From NCBI GenBank assembly GCA_910575275.1, contig CAJTEE010000001.1, positions 1-64,000 on the forward strand: DNA of 64,000 bases, given 5' to 3'. The notes below the pieces were generated by a model, which had not been told where the DNA came from, did not search any database, and saw only the letters and a program-made list of their open reading frames with translations. The DNA comes from Lachnospiraceae bacterium (GTDB lineage: Bacteria; Bacillota; Clostridia; Lachnospirales; Lachnospiraceae). The position numbers and the translations under genes were made by a program. Shown here piece by piece: positions 52,601 through 61,019 of this stretch; within the stretch, counting starts at the first letter, position 1, and each line of letters begins with the position of its first letter.

Positions 52601-53143
52601 CGGGATTCCGTGATCCTGCAGCTCCAGGAAATAGTTTCCGCGCCCGAAGATTTCCACATTGCGCAGGGCCGCCTGCTTTGCCTCCTCATAGAGTCCGCGT
52701 GAGAGAAGCCTGGGGACCTCCCCGGCTAGGCAGGCGCTCAGGGCGATGAGTCCCTCATGGTACGTCTTTAGCACCTCCATGTCCACACGCGGTCTGTAAT
52801 AAAAGCCGTCCACAAAGCCCTTGGAGACGATCTTCATGAGGTTTTGATACCCCGTATTATTTTCTGCCAGAAGGACCAGATGGTAATACCGATCCTCTCC
52901 GTGAACATTCTCTCTGTCAAAACGTGATCCCGGGGCCACGTAAACCTCGCAGCCGATGATCGGGCGGATCCCCGCTTCCTTCGCCGCCCGGTAAAAGTCA
53001 ATGACCCCGTACATTGCCCCATGATCGGTGATCGCCATGCTGTCCATGCCGAGCTCCTTTGCACGGGCCACAAGCTCCTTAATTTTACTGGAACCGTCCA
53101 GGAGGCTGTACTCCGTATGGACATGCAGATGTGTAAACGCCAT
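49664..53143 (-). CDS. dnaE: DNA polymerase III alpha subunit
   Basis: 1159 residues. N-terminal PHP domain (FTHLHVHTEYSLLDGSSKIK), polymerase palm with PDIDVDF (catalytic Asp pair), PGRGSAAGSIVAYSL, helix-hairpin-helix region and a C-terminal OB fold (VVVGGMITAKKVKTTKKNQL). Length is normal for Firmicute DnaE. Replicative polymerase acting with PolC in this phylum. Confidence 0.97.
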   Translation of the reverse strand: MAFTHLHVHTEYSLLDGSSKIKELVARAKELGMDSMAITDHGAMYGVIDFYRAAKEAGIRPIIGCEVYVAPGSRFDRENVHGEDRYYHLVLLAENNTGYQNLMKIVSKGFVDGFYYRPRVDMEVLKTYHEGLIALSACLAGEVPRLLSRGLYEEAKQAALRNVEIFGRGNYFLELQDHGIPMQRQVDQGILRLAKELEIPLVATNDCHYINAEDWEAHDILLCIQTGKKLSDENRMRYEGGQYYVKSEEEMRALFPYAPEAIENTHKVAERCNVEIEFGVTKLPRYDVPEGYDSWGYLRSLCEEGFKERYPDADGALRDRLEYELGVIKSMGYVDYFLIVWDFINFAKSNGIAVGPGRGSAAGSIVAYSLKITDIDPIRYQLLFERFLNPERVSMPDIDVDFCYERRQEVIDYVVEKYGKDQVAQIVTFGTLAAKGVVRDVGRVMDLPYSLCDQVAKMVPGELNMTLELALKKNPELKMLYETDEQVHKLIEMSMRLEGLPRHTSMHAAGVVISRTAVDEYVPLSRGSDGTITTQFTMTTLEELGLLKMDFLGLRTLTVIKDAVEMVEKNHGVKLDLNEIDYDDQKVMEALGTGRNEGVFQLESGGFKSFMKELKPTGLEDIIAGISLYRPGPMDFIPKYLKGKNDPAAVTYTCPQLEPILKPTYGCIVYQEQVMQIVRDLGGYTLGRSDLVRRAMSKKKASVMEKERKNFVYGNPEEGVKGCIANGIDERTANQIYDDMIDFAKYAFNKSHAAAYAVVACQTAYLKYYYPKEFMAALMTSVMDNVSKVSEYILACRNMGITILPPDINEGVGNFSVFAGSIRYGLSAVKSVGRSVVEVILAERTANGPFKTLEDFVGRLSNKEVNKRTLENFIKSGALDGLPGTRKQKLYISAELLENKAKEKKAAMEGQLSFFDIVPEEEKENFHVPFPNVGEFEKEILLGFEKETLGVYLSGHPMEEYEEMWQKNVTAKTSDFIVDADGKTVVEDGSNVVVGGMITAKKVKTTKKNQLMAFITLEDMVGSIESLIFPKIYEKSKEYLNEDAKVFLRGRVSIGDDPVGKLICEKLIPFSGIPNELWLQFESQAAYEEKNDAVMAALRGSEGSDRVIMYLKAERKLKRLSENWSVEAGAPLVGQLAGILGEKNVKVVQKSIEKTGKMN

Positions 53144-53262
53144 CGTTTTTCCTTTCGCATTCTATGAAGTTTCCTATATGATAAAAAGAGGCCATTCCGC
53201 ACCGAATACGAAACAGCCTGTAACAGTTCAGGGGGGGATACAACAGCATCACGACTCCACGA

Positions 53263-53517
53263 TCAGTTATTACTCAGATATTTTTCAATATCACAAACCG
53301 CTTTTTCCTCATCTTCGCCCTCAGCCGTTACAACTACTTTTTCACCGACAGGAAGATCCAGCGTCATCATCCCCATGATGCTTTTTGCATTTACCTTCCG
53401 TCCCTCGCTCTGCACATAGATCTTACTTTCATAGCTGGTTGCAAGCTGCACGAGCATCGCAATCGGCCTAACCTCCAGTCCGGAGGCCAGTTCAATGGTT
53501 ACAGTCCTCTTTGTCAT
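53263..53517 (-). CDS. crh: Crh, catabolite-repression HPr-like protein
   Basis: 84 residues from the ATG at 53517, which has GGAGG 8 bases upstream. The HPr fold is clear, but the PTS histidine is missing: residue 15 is Glu (ASGLEVRPIA, where HPr has GxHARP). The regulatory Ser46 is kept (NAKSIMGMM). This is the Crh pattern: phosphorylated by HprK at Ser46, co-repressor of CcpA, no sugar transport role. It lies directly after whiA, as in Bacillus, and hprK is 3 kb upstream in the same gene run. Confidence 0.9.
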   Translation of the reverse strand: MTKRTVTIELASGLEVRPIAMLVQLATSYESKIYVQSEGRKVNAKSIMGMMTLDLPVGEKVVVTAEGEDEEKAVCDIEKYLSNN

Positions 53518-54517
53518 AATATTCCTCCTCATTGCACATGGAGCGGCTCCCTACCGCTCCGTTTGCTGCCTGCTGCTCACGCAGAACCTCCGCCAGACTG
53601 CTTAACTTTCTGAGCCTGTGGTTCACCCCTGATTTCCCGACTGGGGGATTTAACTCCTCTCCAAGCTCCTTTAACGTCGCCTCCGGCTTTGCCAGGCGTA
53701 CTCTGGCCATCTGGGCGAGCGCCGGGGGCAGTTTTTCAAAGCCGAGGGCGTCCCGCAGAAAGCCGATATCCCTGATCTGCTTAACGGCAGCGGAGACCGT
53801 CTTATTGATGTTGGCTGTCTCACAGTTGACCTGGCGGTTTACATTGCCCCGCATTTCCTTGAGAATCCGAATATTCTCAAGCTCCATCAACGCCAGATGT
53901 GCCTCCATCACGTTCAGCATGTCAACAATCTGATTTCCTTCCTTAATATATACCACAAACGACCGTTTCCGTATGACAATTTTTGCCTCGATCCGGAATG
54001 ACGCCATAATGGACTGGAGTTGCCTGGCCTTGGCCTCGGTCGGACAGACGATCTCAAAATGATAAAACTTTTCCGGATCGCTGACGGAACCGGACGCCAG
54101 GAAAGCTCCCCGAAGGAAGGCACGGCGGCAGCATGGGTTCTGCACAACCACGTTTTTGACCACAGAAAGATTCTCACCGATCTCTCCTCCCTCAGAGAGA
54201 AGCTTTGTGGCCTTTAAGACCCGAAGTGCGTCTGCATGCTGTCTAACACAGACCGAATAGATCCGATTCTTCCCAAGATGCGCATTTCTTCGGATTGAAA
54301 TTTCAGTTCCTATATTAAATGTTTTTTTCAATAATGTAAAGCACTTTCTCGCAACTGTTACATTTTCCGTATGAATTTTTATGCTGTAGTGATCGTCTCC
54401 GGAGATCTGAATCCGCCCGCAGAGGCTCAAGATCGCGGCAATCTCGGCGATCTGGCAATGTCTGGCCGGGCTCATCTGCCTCGAAAGTTCTTCCTTAATC
54501 CGCGAGGAAAACGACAT
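53492..54517 (-). CDS. whiA: WhiA, sporulation/cell-division regulator
   Basis: 341 residues. MSFSSRIKEELSRQ start, two LAGLIDADG-like homing-endonuclease-derived domains (RRAFLRGAFLASGSVSDPEK), and a C-terminal HTH (LKELGEELNPPVGKSGVNHR). DNA-binding protein linked to division. It starts directly after the rapZ stop and overlaps crh by 26 bases. Confidence 0.95.
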   Translation of the reverse strand: MSFSSRIKEELSRQMSPARHCQIAEIAAILSLCGRIQISGDDHYSIKIHTENVTVARKCFTLLKKTFNIGTEISIRRNAHLGKNRIYSVCVRQHADALRVLKATKLLSEGGEIGENLSVVKNVVVQNPCCRRAFLRGAFLASGSVSDPEKFYHFEIVCPTEAKARQLQSIMASFRIEAKIVIRKRSFVVYIKEGNQIVDMLNVMEAHLALMELENIRILKEMRGNVNRQVNCETANINKTVSAAVKQIRDIGFLRDALGFEKLPPALAQMARVRLAKPEATLKELGEELNPPVGKSGVNHRLRKLSSLAEVLREQQAANGAVGSRSMCNEEEYYDKEDCNH

Positions 54518-55396
54518 CTATCTTACACCGTCCTTCCCGGCATCCCTGTGTTCTAAACGGACCGTATACCGCCCCAGATGGGCGAGTCTTAAAAAGACCT
54601 CTCCCGCGATCGTCACCGAGCGGTGTCTTCCACCTGTACAGCCAATCCCGATTACGAGCTGTGTTTTCCCCTCTGCTTCATAGCGCGGGATCAGGAAATC
54701 CAGAAGATCCATGAGCTTTTTTAAAAACTCCTCTCCCGTGCCCCCCTGCATGACATACTCCTGTACAGCCCGTTCGTCTCCTGTATGAAAACGCAGCTCC
54801 TCTACATAATAAGGATTCGGCAGGAAACGCACATCAAAGACCAAGTCCGCATCCGAAGGCAATCCGTATTTAAAGCCAAAGCTTAACACTGTGAGATACA
54901 GATTGCTCGTTTCACGGTCTCCATAGAGCGCCCTCTCAAGCTCTCTGCGCAGCTCCTTCGTCAGGAGACGGCTGGTATCCAGGATATGATCCGCCTGCTC
55001 CTTTAAAAAGCCAAGCTTCTCCCGCTCCAGCGCGATTCCCCTTTCGATCCGGCCGGCCCGGGCTAATGGATGGCGGCGTCTGGTCTCCTTATATCGTTTG
55101 ATTAGCACCTGATCCGAGCAGTCCAGAAACAGGATAAAAAACGGATACGCATGTTCACGCCATTTCCGGATCACTGTCGCGAGCTGTGGCAGCTCCTCAC
55201 CGCTGCGGATGTCGATCCCCAGCGCAATATCCTTTGCACCACCTGCACCGTTTTCCTCATTCAGCGTAAGCTCGGCAAATTTTTCGATCAAAATCACCGG
55301 CAGATTGTCCACACAGTAAAAGCCAAGGTCCTCTAAAATTTTTAATGCAGTGGTTTTTCCCGCCCCCGACATCCCTGTCACGATCACAAGTCTCAA
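54518..55396 (-). CDS. rapZ: RapZ/YvcJ nucleotide-binding protein
   Basis: 292 residues from a TTG at 55396, supported by GGAGG nine bases upstream and by the family start RLVIVTGMSGAGKTTAL (Walker A). C-terminal GIGCTGGRHRSV is the RapZ signature. In Bacillus the gene order is rapZ-yvcK-whiA-crh; here yvcK is absent. Role: nucleotide-binding regulator affecting cell-wall precursor metabolism or competence. Confidence 0.93.
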   Translation of the reverse strand: MRLVIVTGMSGAGKTTALKILEDLGFYCVDNLPVILIEKFAELTLNEENGAGGAKDIALGIDIRSGEELPQLATVIRKWREHAYPFFILFLDCSDQVLIKRYKETRRRHPLARAGRIERGIALEREKLGFLKEQADHILDTSRLLTKELRRELERALYGDRETSNLYLTVLSFGFKYGLPSDADLVFDVRFLPNPYYVEELRFHTGDERAVQEYVMQGGTGEEFLKKLMDLLDFLIPRYEAEGKTQLVIGIGCTGGRHRSVTIAGEVFLRLAHLGRYTVRLEHRDAGKDGVR

Positions 55397-55418
55397 AACC
55401 GACCGCCTCCTTTTTTAA

Positions 55419-55596
55419 GAGTTCGCCCTGCGAACTCCCGCGCCGAAGCGCGGCTGCGTCAGCAGCATCTTCCTTAGAGCGTAGTGACCTCACTCCGTGC
55501 GGGGCCGCACTTCGTTGGGTCAGACTCTGCGCATCCCGACCCGTCAGGGTCTTTTAGCTTATAGGGAAGTTTGAAAAACTTTCCTATAAGCTAAAA
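55419..55596 (-). repeat. Dispersed structured repeat, copy E (longest form)
   Basis: Hairpin GAGTTCGC-CCT-GCGAACTC, an extra GC-rich insert (CGCCGAAGCGCGGC), CCTCACTCCGTGCGGGG, GGGTCAG, TGCGCATCC, GC hairpin GACCC-GTCA-GGGTC and AT-rich palindrome AGCTTATAGGGAAG / CTTTCCTATAAGCT. The GC stem has changed on both sides compared with GGCCC/GGGCC. The palindrome includes the murB stop codon (55591-55593). It ends just before the rapZ ribosome binding site. Confidence 0.8.
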
Positions 55597-56472
55597 CCGG
55601 CCTAACAGCCGCACCTCCAGCTCAAGCTCCACGCTAAATCGCTCCAAAACCCGCCTTTTTACCTCCTCGCAGAGGCAGAAAATATCCGACGCGCTCGCCC
55701 CGCCGCGGTTGATCACAAAGCCGGCGTGCTTTTCGGAGACCTGCGCGCCTCCGATCGAAAGGCCCTTAAGCCCCGCGTCCTCGATGAGTCTCCCGGCAAA
55801 ATATCCGGCCGGACGTTTGAATGTGCTGCCGGCGCTCGGGTACTCAAGCGGCTGCTTCTCCTTTCGCTTCTCCAAAAGCTCCTCCATGCGGCTCTGTATG
55901 GCGGCGGGATCTCCCTTCTCTAAGGCAAACACGGCCTTCAGAACCAAAAGCCCCTGTTCCATGACGGCGCTGGTCCGATATCCCATCGCGAGATCCTTTG
56001 TTTCAAGCTCACAGACATTTCCCTCCGGACTCAGGACCGTCAGGGAACACAGTACATCCTTGATCTCGCCTCCGTATGCTCCGGCGTTCATCGCTGCCGC
56101 GCCGCCGACGCTCCCGGGAATCCCGGCAGCAAATTCCAGGCCCGTAAGCCCCTCCTTTAACGCTCTGACGGCCACTCTGGGAAGCAAGGCTCCCGCCCCG
56201 CAGGTCAGATACACGGTCTTTGCATCCGCTCCCGGCGTGACCGTAAGCGCACAAAGCCGCTCTGTGCTCACAATCACGCCGTGAAATCCGTTGTCGCTGA
56301 CTAACAGATTGCTTCCGTTCCCGATTATATACCAGGGAACTCCCGCATTCCGACATTTTGTAAGCACCGTCACAAGCTCCTCCTCCGATTCGGGAATCGC
56401 AAACCAGTCGGCCGCGCCGCCCGCCCCAAATGTGGTATGCCGGCTCATCGGCTCATGCTCTCTGACTTCCAT
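55591..56472 (-). CDS. murB: UDP-N-acetylenolpyruvoylglucosamine reductase
   Basis: 293 residues from the ATG at 56472 (MEVREHEPMSRHTTFGAGGA); AGGAGGAAG lies 9 bases upstream. FAD-binding YIIGNGSNLLVSDNG, GIPGSVGGAAAMNAGAYGGE, and YPSAGSTFKRP with the catalytic Ser. The N-terminus is slightly shorter than usual for clostridial MurB. NADPH-dependent step in peptidoglycan precursor synthesis. The stop codon lies inside the repeat at 55419-55596. Confidence 0.95.
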   Translation of the reverse strand: MEVREHEPMSRHTTFGAGGAADWFAIPESEEELVTVLTKCRNAGVPWYIIGNGSNLLVSDNGFHGVIVSTERLCALTVTPGADAKTVYLTCGAGALLPRVAVRALKEGLTGLEFAAGIPGSVGGAAAMNAGAYGGEIKDVLCSLTVLSPEGNVCELETKDLAMGYRTSAVMEQGLLVLKAVFALEKGDPAAIQSRMEELLEKRKEKQPLEYPSAGSTFKRPAGYFAGRLIEDAGLKGLSIGGAQVSEKHAGFVINRGGASASDIFCLCEEVKRRVLERFSVELELEVRLLGRF

Positions 56473-56494
56473 GCACTCCCACTTCCTCCTGCCT

Positions 56495-57424
56495 TTATTC
56501 GTTTCTCCCGGCCATATTGGCCTGTACGCGGTTATAAAGCTCCTGTGCCGCGTTGTAGCCCATCTTTTTCTGGCGGTAGTTGACGGCTGCCGATTCCACG
56601 ATGATCGCCAGGTTTCTGCCCGGGCGGATCGGGATGCTGTGCAGAACCACCTTATTCCCCAAAAATTCCGTGTACTGCTCCTCAAGGCCCAGTCGGTCGT
56701 ACTCCCGTCCCTTGTCCCATTCCTCGAGCTTGATGACCATGTTGATCGACTGCGTATCCTTCACACTTTCGACGCCGAATAGCGTCTTCACGTCGATGAT
56801 GCCGATCCCGCGCAGCTCGATGAAGTATTTCGTGATCTCCGGCGCACTCCCGACCAGTGTATCATCGCTCACCTTCCGGATCTCGACCACATCATCGCTC
56901 ACGAGCCTGTGCCCCCGCTTGATAAGCTCCAAAGCCGCCTCGCTTTTTCCGATCCCGCTCTCGCCCATGATCAGGACTCCCTCGCCGAATACGTCAACCA
57001 GTACGCCGTGAATGCTGATGCAGGGAGCAAGCTTCGTCTTCAGCCAGCGGATGACCTCGGCCATCACATCCGAGGTCGGCTTTATGGAGGATAAGCAGGG
57101 GACGCCATAATGGCCGCAGAGCTCCAGCACCTCCGGCTCCGGAAGCTGGCCGCGGCAAAAAACCAGGCATGGGATCTTCCCCGAAAGGAGCTTATCGTAC
57201 ATTGCAATCCGGCGCTCCCTTGTAAGTCCCGAAAGATATGCAAGCTCTACGTTGCCGATGATCTGCACACGCTCGTTATCAAAATGGTCATAAAAGCCTG
57301 TGAGCTGTAACGCCGGCCGGTTGACATCCGGGTGCGAAACAACGATCTTGTCCGTATCAAGCTCCGGTGTCAAATTTTTAAAGTCCATTTTACGGATCAA
57401 TTCCGTGATCGTAACTCCGTACAT
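56495..57424 (-). CDS. hprK: HPr kinase/phosphorylase
   Basis: 309 residues from the ATG at 57424 (MYGVTITELIRKMDFKNLTP). SIHGVLVDVFGEGVLIMGES includes the catalytic His and leads into the Walker A (GESGIGKSE); LIKRGHRLVSDDVVEI and RGIGIIDVKTLFG are HprK signatures. Phosphorylates Ser46 of HPr and Crh in response to glycolytic intermediates. Starts 1 base after the uvrC stop. Confidence 0.96.
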   Translation of the reverse strand: MYGVTITELIRKMDFKNLTPELDTDKIVVSHPDVNRPALQLTGFYDHFDNERVQIIGNVELAYLSGLTRERRIAMYDKLLSGKIPCLVFCRGQLPEPEVLELCGHYGVPCLSSIKPTSDVMAEVIRWLKTKLAPCISIHGVLVDVFGEGVLIMGESGIGKSEAALELIKRGHRLVSDDVVEIRKVSDDTLVGSAPEITKYFIELRGIGIIDVKTLFGVESVKDTQSINMVIKLEEWDKGREYDRLGLEEQYTEFLGNKVVLHSIPIRPGRNLAIIVESAAVNYRQKKMGYNAAQELYNRVQANMAGRNE

Positions 57425-57425
57425 A

Positions 57426-59363
57426 CTATTCTTCCTTTTCCCCTTCCATGCATGGATTTGAATTCTGGTTTTCATCGGCGGCAGGCATATCGTGGAAAAA
57501 TGCATATACGCTCTCTGCCGCCCGCCTGTTCATCCCGTCCGCCGCTGCCAGCTCCTCAAGCGACGCATCGCGCACCGCCTCTAAGGATTTAAAGCTCTGC
57601 ATGAGCGCCCTGCGCCTGGACGGTCCGATTCCCTTGATCTCGTCAAGGATGGATTTCACCTGTTCCTTGCTTCTTAAGCTTCTGTGGTACTCAATGGCAA
57701 ACCGATGGGCCTCATCCTGAATCCGCGTGATCAGCTTAAAGCCCTCACTGTAGCGGTCAATCGGGACTTCCGTATTCGCATAGTATAAGCCCCTCGTCCT
57801 GTGAGAATCATCCTTTACCATACCGCATACCGGAATCGAAAGCCGCAGGTCAGAAAGTACCTTGAGCGCCACATTCACCTGCCCCTTGCCGCCATCCATC
57901 ATGATCAGATCCGGAAAACGAGTGAAACTCCCGAAGGCCGCGTCACGCCCCTCATCCAAAAGCTCCTGCCTCTCCGATAAGCCGTGGGAAAAACGTCTCG
58001 TGAGCACTTCCTCCATCGAGGCATAATCGTTTGGCCCCTGGACCGTCTGGATTCTGAATTTCCGATAATCGTTGCGCTTGGGCCTGCCGTCCTCATAGAC
58101 TACCATGGAGCCCACAGACTCGAATCCGCTTATATTGGAAATATCATAGGCCTCGATCCGCTTTAAATGGCCGAGCCCGAGCCATTCACCGATCTGGTTC
58201 ATGGCCCCGATCGTTTTTAGTTCCTCTCTTTTTATCTTTTCCTTATCCTGTGATAAAACGAGCGCCGCATTCTTGGCAGCCAGCTCCACGAGCCGCTCCT
58301 TCTGGCCCTTTTTGGGAATCACAAATTTCACGTTCTGGCCGCGGCGCTTCGAGAGCCAGCGAGCCACAAGCATCTGCTCCTCAAACGGCTGCTGAATCCA
58401 GACTTCTCTCGGGATAAACGGCGTCCCCGCATAAAACTGCTTGATAAAGCTTCCGATGATCTGGCCGTCATCCTCTGCCGTCGCTGCCGACACACGAAAG
58501 TGCTCGCGCCCGATGAGCTTTCCGTCTCGGACAAAAAAGACCTGCACCACCGCATCCTCATCATCCCTGGCCATCGCGATGATATCCCGGTCCTCCATGC
58601 TCTGGCTTGTGATCTTCTGCTTCTGCGCGATCTGTTTGACACTGTTTAAAAGTTCGCGGTACTCGATAGCCCTCTCAAAATCCAGCTCATCGGAGGCCGC
58701 CTGCATCTTTTTCTCCAGCATCGAAAGCACCGGCGCATACCGGCCGTTTAAAAAGTCCACCGTCTGCTCCACGGACTTTTGATACTCCTCCCGGGAAATA
58801 TAGCCCTGGCACGGCGCCGCGCACTGCCTGATGTGATAGTTCAGGCACGGACGGTCCTTTCCGATGTCCCTAGGCAGACTCCGGCTGCAGGTCCGTATCT
58901 TCCATAGCTTGTGGATCAGATCAATCGTGTCCTTTACGGCTCCCGCACTCGTATACGGTCCAAAATAACGATTTTTATCCTTTTTCATAATCCGGGAAAA
59001 CAAGACACGCGGAAACTCCTCCTCGATGGTCACCTTGATATACGGGTAGGTCTTGTCATCCTTCAACATGGTATTATATTTTGGACGATGCTCTTTTATG
59101 AGATTGCACTCCAATACGAGCGCCTCAAGCTCCGAATCCGTAATGATATATTCGAAGCGTGCGATCCGGGAGACCATTTTTTCGATCTTCGCCGTCTTAT
59201 TGCGGCTGCTCTGGAAATACTGGCGTACCCGGTTTTTGAGGCTGACGGCCTTTCCGACGTAGATGATCTCGTCATGTTTGTCATGCATGATATAAACTCC
59301 CGGCGACGCAGGGAGTTTTTTTAATTCTTCTTCTATATGAAAGGAGCCCTCCTGATTTGTCAA
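57426..59363 (-). CDS. uvrC: UvrABC system protein C
   Basis: 645 residues from a TTG at 59363; GGAGGT lies nine bases upstream and TTGA overlaps the stop of the preceding small gene. GIY-YIG domain ([20 protein letters not shown]), UvrB-binding UVR motif (~residue 200-235), C-terminal RNase-H-like nuclease ([30 protein letters not shown]) and helix-hairpin-helix ([16 protein letters not shown]). Dual incision in nucleotide excision repair. Confidence 0.96.
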   Translation of the reverse strand: MTNQEGSFHIEEELKKLPASPGVYIMHDKHDEIIYVGKAVSLKNRVRQYFQSSRNKTAKIEKMVSRIARFEYIITDSELEALVLECNLIKEHRPKYNTMLKDDKTYPYIKVTIEEEFPRVLFSRIMKKDKNRYFGPYTSAGAVKDTIDLIHKLWKIRTCSRSLPRDIGKDRPCLNYHIRQCAAPCQGYISREEYQKSVEQTVDFLNGRYAPVLSMLEKKMQAASDELDFERAIEYRELLNSVKQIAQKQKITSQSMEDRDIIAMARDDEDAVVQVFFVRDGKLIGREHFRVSAATAEDDGQIIGSFIKQFYAGTPFIPREVWIQQPFEEQMLVARWLSKRRGQNVKFVIPKKGQKERLVELAAKNAALVLSQDKEKIKREELKTIGAMNQIGEWLGLGHLKRIEAYDISNISGFESVGSMVVYEDGRPKRNDYRKFRIQTVQGPNDYASMEEVLTRRFSHGLSERQELLDEGRDAAFGSFTRFPDLIMMDGGKGQVNVALKVLSDLRLSIPVCGMVKDDSHRTRGLYYANTEVPIDRYSEGFKLITRIQDEAHRFAIEYHRSLRSKEQVKSILDEIKGIGPSRRRALMQSFKSLEAVRDASLEELAAADGMNRRAAESVYAFFHDMPAADENQNSNPCMEGEKEE

Positions 59364-59605
59364 CGCAGACGACCTCCGTCAAATTTTTGCTGCAGCAAAA
59401 GCTGGCCGGTGATTGCGGCCGCCTTTTTCTCTGCGGTATCCGAAAGAGCCGGCATGTCAAGTGCCGTACAGATACTGTCTAACTCCCGCTCCTTCCCTGC
59501 CCGGGAGAGCCTCGTTACAACCGACAGCATCCGGTTATAATCCTGCGCTTCCTTCGCCTCTAAAAATGAAAGGAGATCCGAGTCGATCTCATATGGTTCA
59601 CTCAT
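59360..59605 (-). CDS. Small protein of unknown function upstream of uvrC
   Basis: 81 residues ([20 protein letters not shown], then a Lys/Arg-rich tail ending GGRLR). Mostly helical by composition; no motif recognised. Its ATG overlaps the end of the lipoprotein gene by 8 bases and its TGA overlaps the uvrC TTG, so its translation is coupled to both. That tight coupling is the best sign that it is real. Confidence 0.65.
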   Translation of the reverse strand: MSEPYEIDSDLLSFLEAKEAQDYNRMLSVVTRLSRAGKERELDSICTALDMPALSDTAEKKAAAITGQLLLQQKFDGGRLR

Positions 59606-60869
59606 GTTCCTGTCCCTCATCCACTGCCTTGGGCACACCGTCAAAATGGTACCGGTTTGCGGCGCTCCAGAGCATCCATTCGTCATAGCCTGCATCCGTA
59701 ACGGCGCGGATCTGCTCTGCGACCTCCTTCGCCCCATACGGCATATAGCTGCCCTCGTCTAAATACGACGCCGTGAAATCCTGAAGCCAGGGACGCACAG
59801 TGGCACGCACGCTCTCCTTATTTGCCTCCCCGGCTGCCCGTTCGAGCTCGGAACGCGACTGCAAAAGCGCGGCATACACGGTCTCATACGGCTTCAGATC
59901 CGGATGTTCGATCCCAAAATTCCCGTCATTGTAATGAGACGGATAAATCATCGGACAGATATAATCCAGATGCTTTGCCATATCCGTATAGATCTGCCCC
60001 ACGGTCCTGGCGTCGATATCGCTGCCAATGATCGTTCCGAACACGTCAGCCGACACGAAAAGTCCCTGGGAGGCAAGGTTCTCATAGGCATATTTCACAA
60101 ACTCCGTGATCGCATCCGTCTTGGAACGGCCCTTGGTCACATCCTTGTCATACACGACCTCCTGCACGCTTCCCTCCGTACAGAAACGGATATAGTCAAA
60201 CTGCACCTCATCAAAGCCAAGCTCCTTCGCCGCGGTCCCCACCTCAACCAGGTAATCCCATACCTCTCTCCGATACGGATCCACCCAGGCCATCCCCAGG
60301 CGGTCACGGTACAGGCTCCCATCCGCCAGATGCAGGCTCCACTCAGGCTTTTTCTCTGCCAAATAGGGGTCTCTGAAGGCCACAACGCGCGCAATGACAT
60401 AAAGCCCCCGTTCCTTCAAGGAAGAAATCAGGTCCTCCATGTCTTTAATATACGGACGGCTCGCTCCGATCTCGGCCGCCACAGGCGTATCAAGCTGGCA
60501 GGTGATCCGGCCTTCGTCATCCTTTAAGTCGATGACCACCGTGTTGATCTCGGTCCCTGCCGCGCTGTCAAGGATTCGCATGAGCGCGTCGGTACTCCCG
60601 GCCATCATGCCGGAGATGTAGATTCCACGCACTTTCGTCGGAACTCGCCCCGGCAGCGCCGGATTGTCTTCATCGACGATCCGAATCGAGACTGTCCGGT
60701 CTCTGTTCGCTCCCGCGCCCTCAATGACTTTGATTCCGCTGGTCCCCCCCTGCTCAGGCTCCGTCTCCGGTGTCTCACTGACCGGAAGCGACTCCTCGTT
60801 TGCGGATCGGCTGCAGCCTGTTAAAATCAGGAAGCCGGCCAGGGAAACCGCAAATATCCATCTTTTCAT
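59598..60869 (-). CDS. Putative glycoside hydrolase lipoprotein (DUF4015-like)
   Basis: 423 residues from the ATG at 60869 (MKRWIFAVSLAGFLILTGCS), a lipoprotein signal with lipobox Cys19. A Glu/Thr-rich linker precedes a TIM-barrel domain: VRGIYISGMMAGS, VVIDLKDDEGRITC, VIARVVAFRDPYLAEKKPEW, LGFDEVQFDYIRFCTEG, ICPMIYPSHYNDGNFGIEHP. These match the putative GH (DUF4015) family whose sugar substrate is not established. Extracytoplasmic, probably acting at the cell wall. Confidence 0.85.
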   Translation of the reverse strand: MKRWIFAVSLAGFLILTGCSRSANEESLPVSETPETEPEQGGTSGIKVIEGAGANRDRTVSIRIVDEDNPALPGRVPTKVRGIYISGMMAGSTDALMRILDSAAGTEINTVVIDLKDDEGRITCQLDTPVAAEIGASRPYIKDMEDLISSLKERGLYVIARVVAFRDPYLAEKKPEWSLHLADGSLYRDRLGMAWVDPYRREVWDYLVEVGTAAKELGFDEVQFDYIRFCTEGSVQEVVYDKDVTKGRSKTDAITEFVKYAYENLASQGLFVSADVFGTIIGSDIDARTVGQIYTDMAKHLDYICPMIYPSHYNDGNFGIEHPDLKPYETVYAALLQSRSELERAAGEANKESVRATVRPWLQDFTASYLDEGSYMPYGAKEVAEQIRAVTDAGYDEWMLWSAANRYHFDGVPKAVDEGQEHE

Positions 60870-61019
60870 TTTCACTCGTTCCTCTTGTGTAGTTATCCTT
60901 ATTTGTATATAATAACATAAGTATTCCCATTTAGGGAAGAAAAATTTTAAAAAAGTACTGTTCAAATGTAAAATTTTGTAAGATAATGGAAACATATAAG
61001 AAAAAAAGGAGACAAAATC

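Noticed and set aside
53161-53219. Possible half copy of the structured repeat plus a weak stem after dnaE/crh (TTTCCTATATGATAAAAA)
   Set aside because: Only one arm of the AT-rich palindrome is recognisable and the nearby stem has several mismatches, so neither a repeat copy nor a terminator can be supported.
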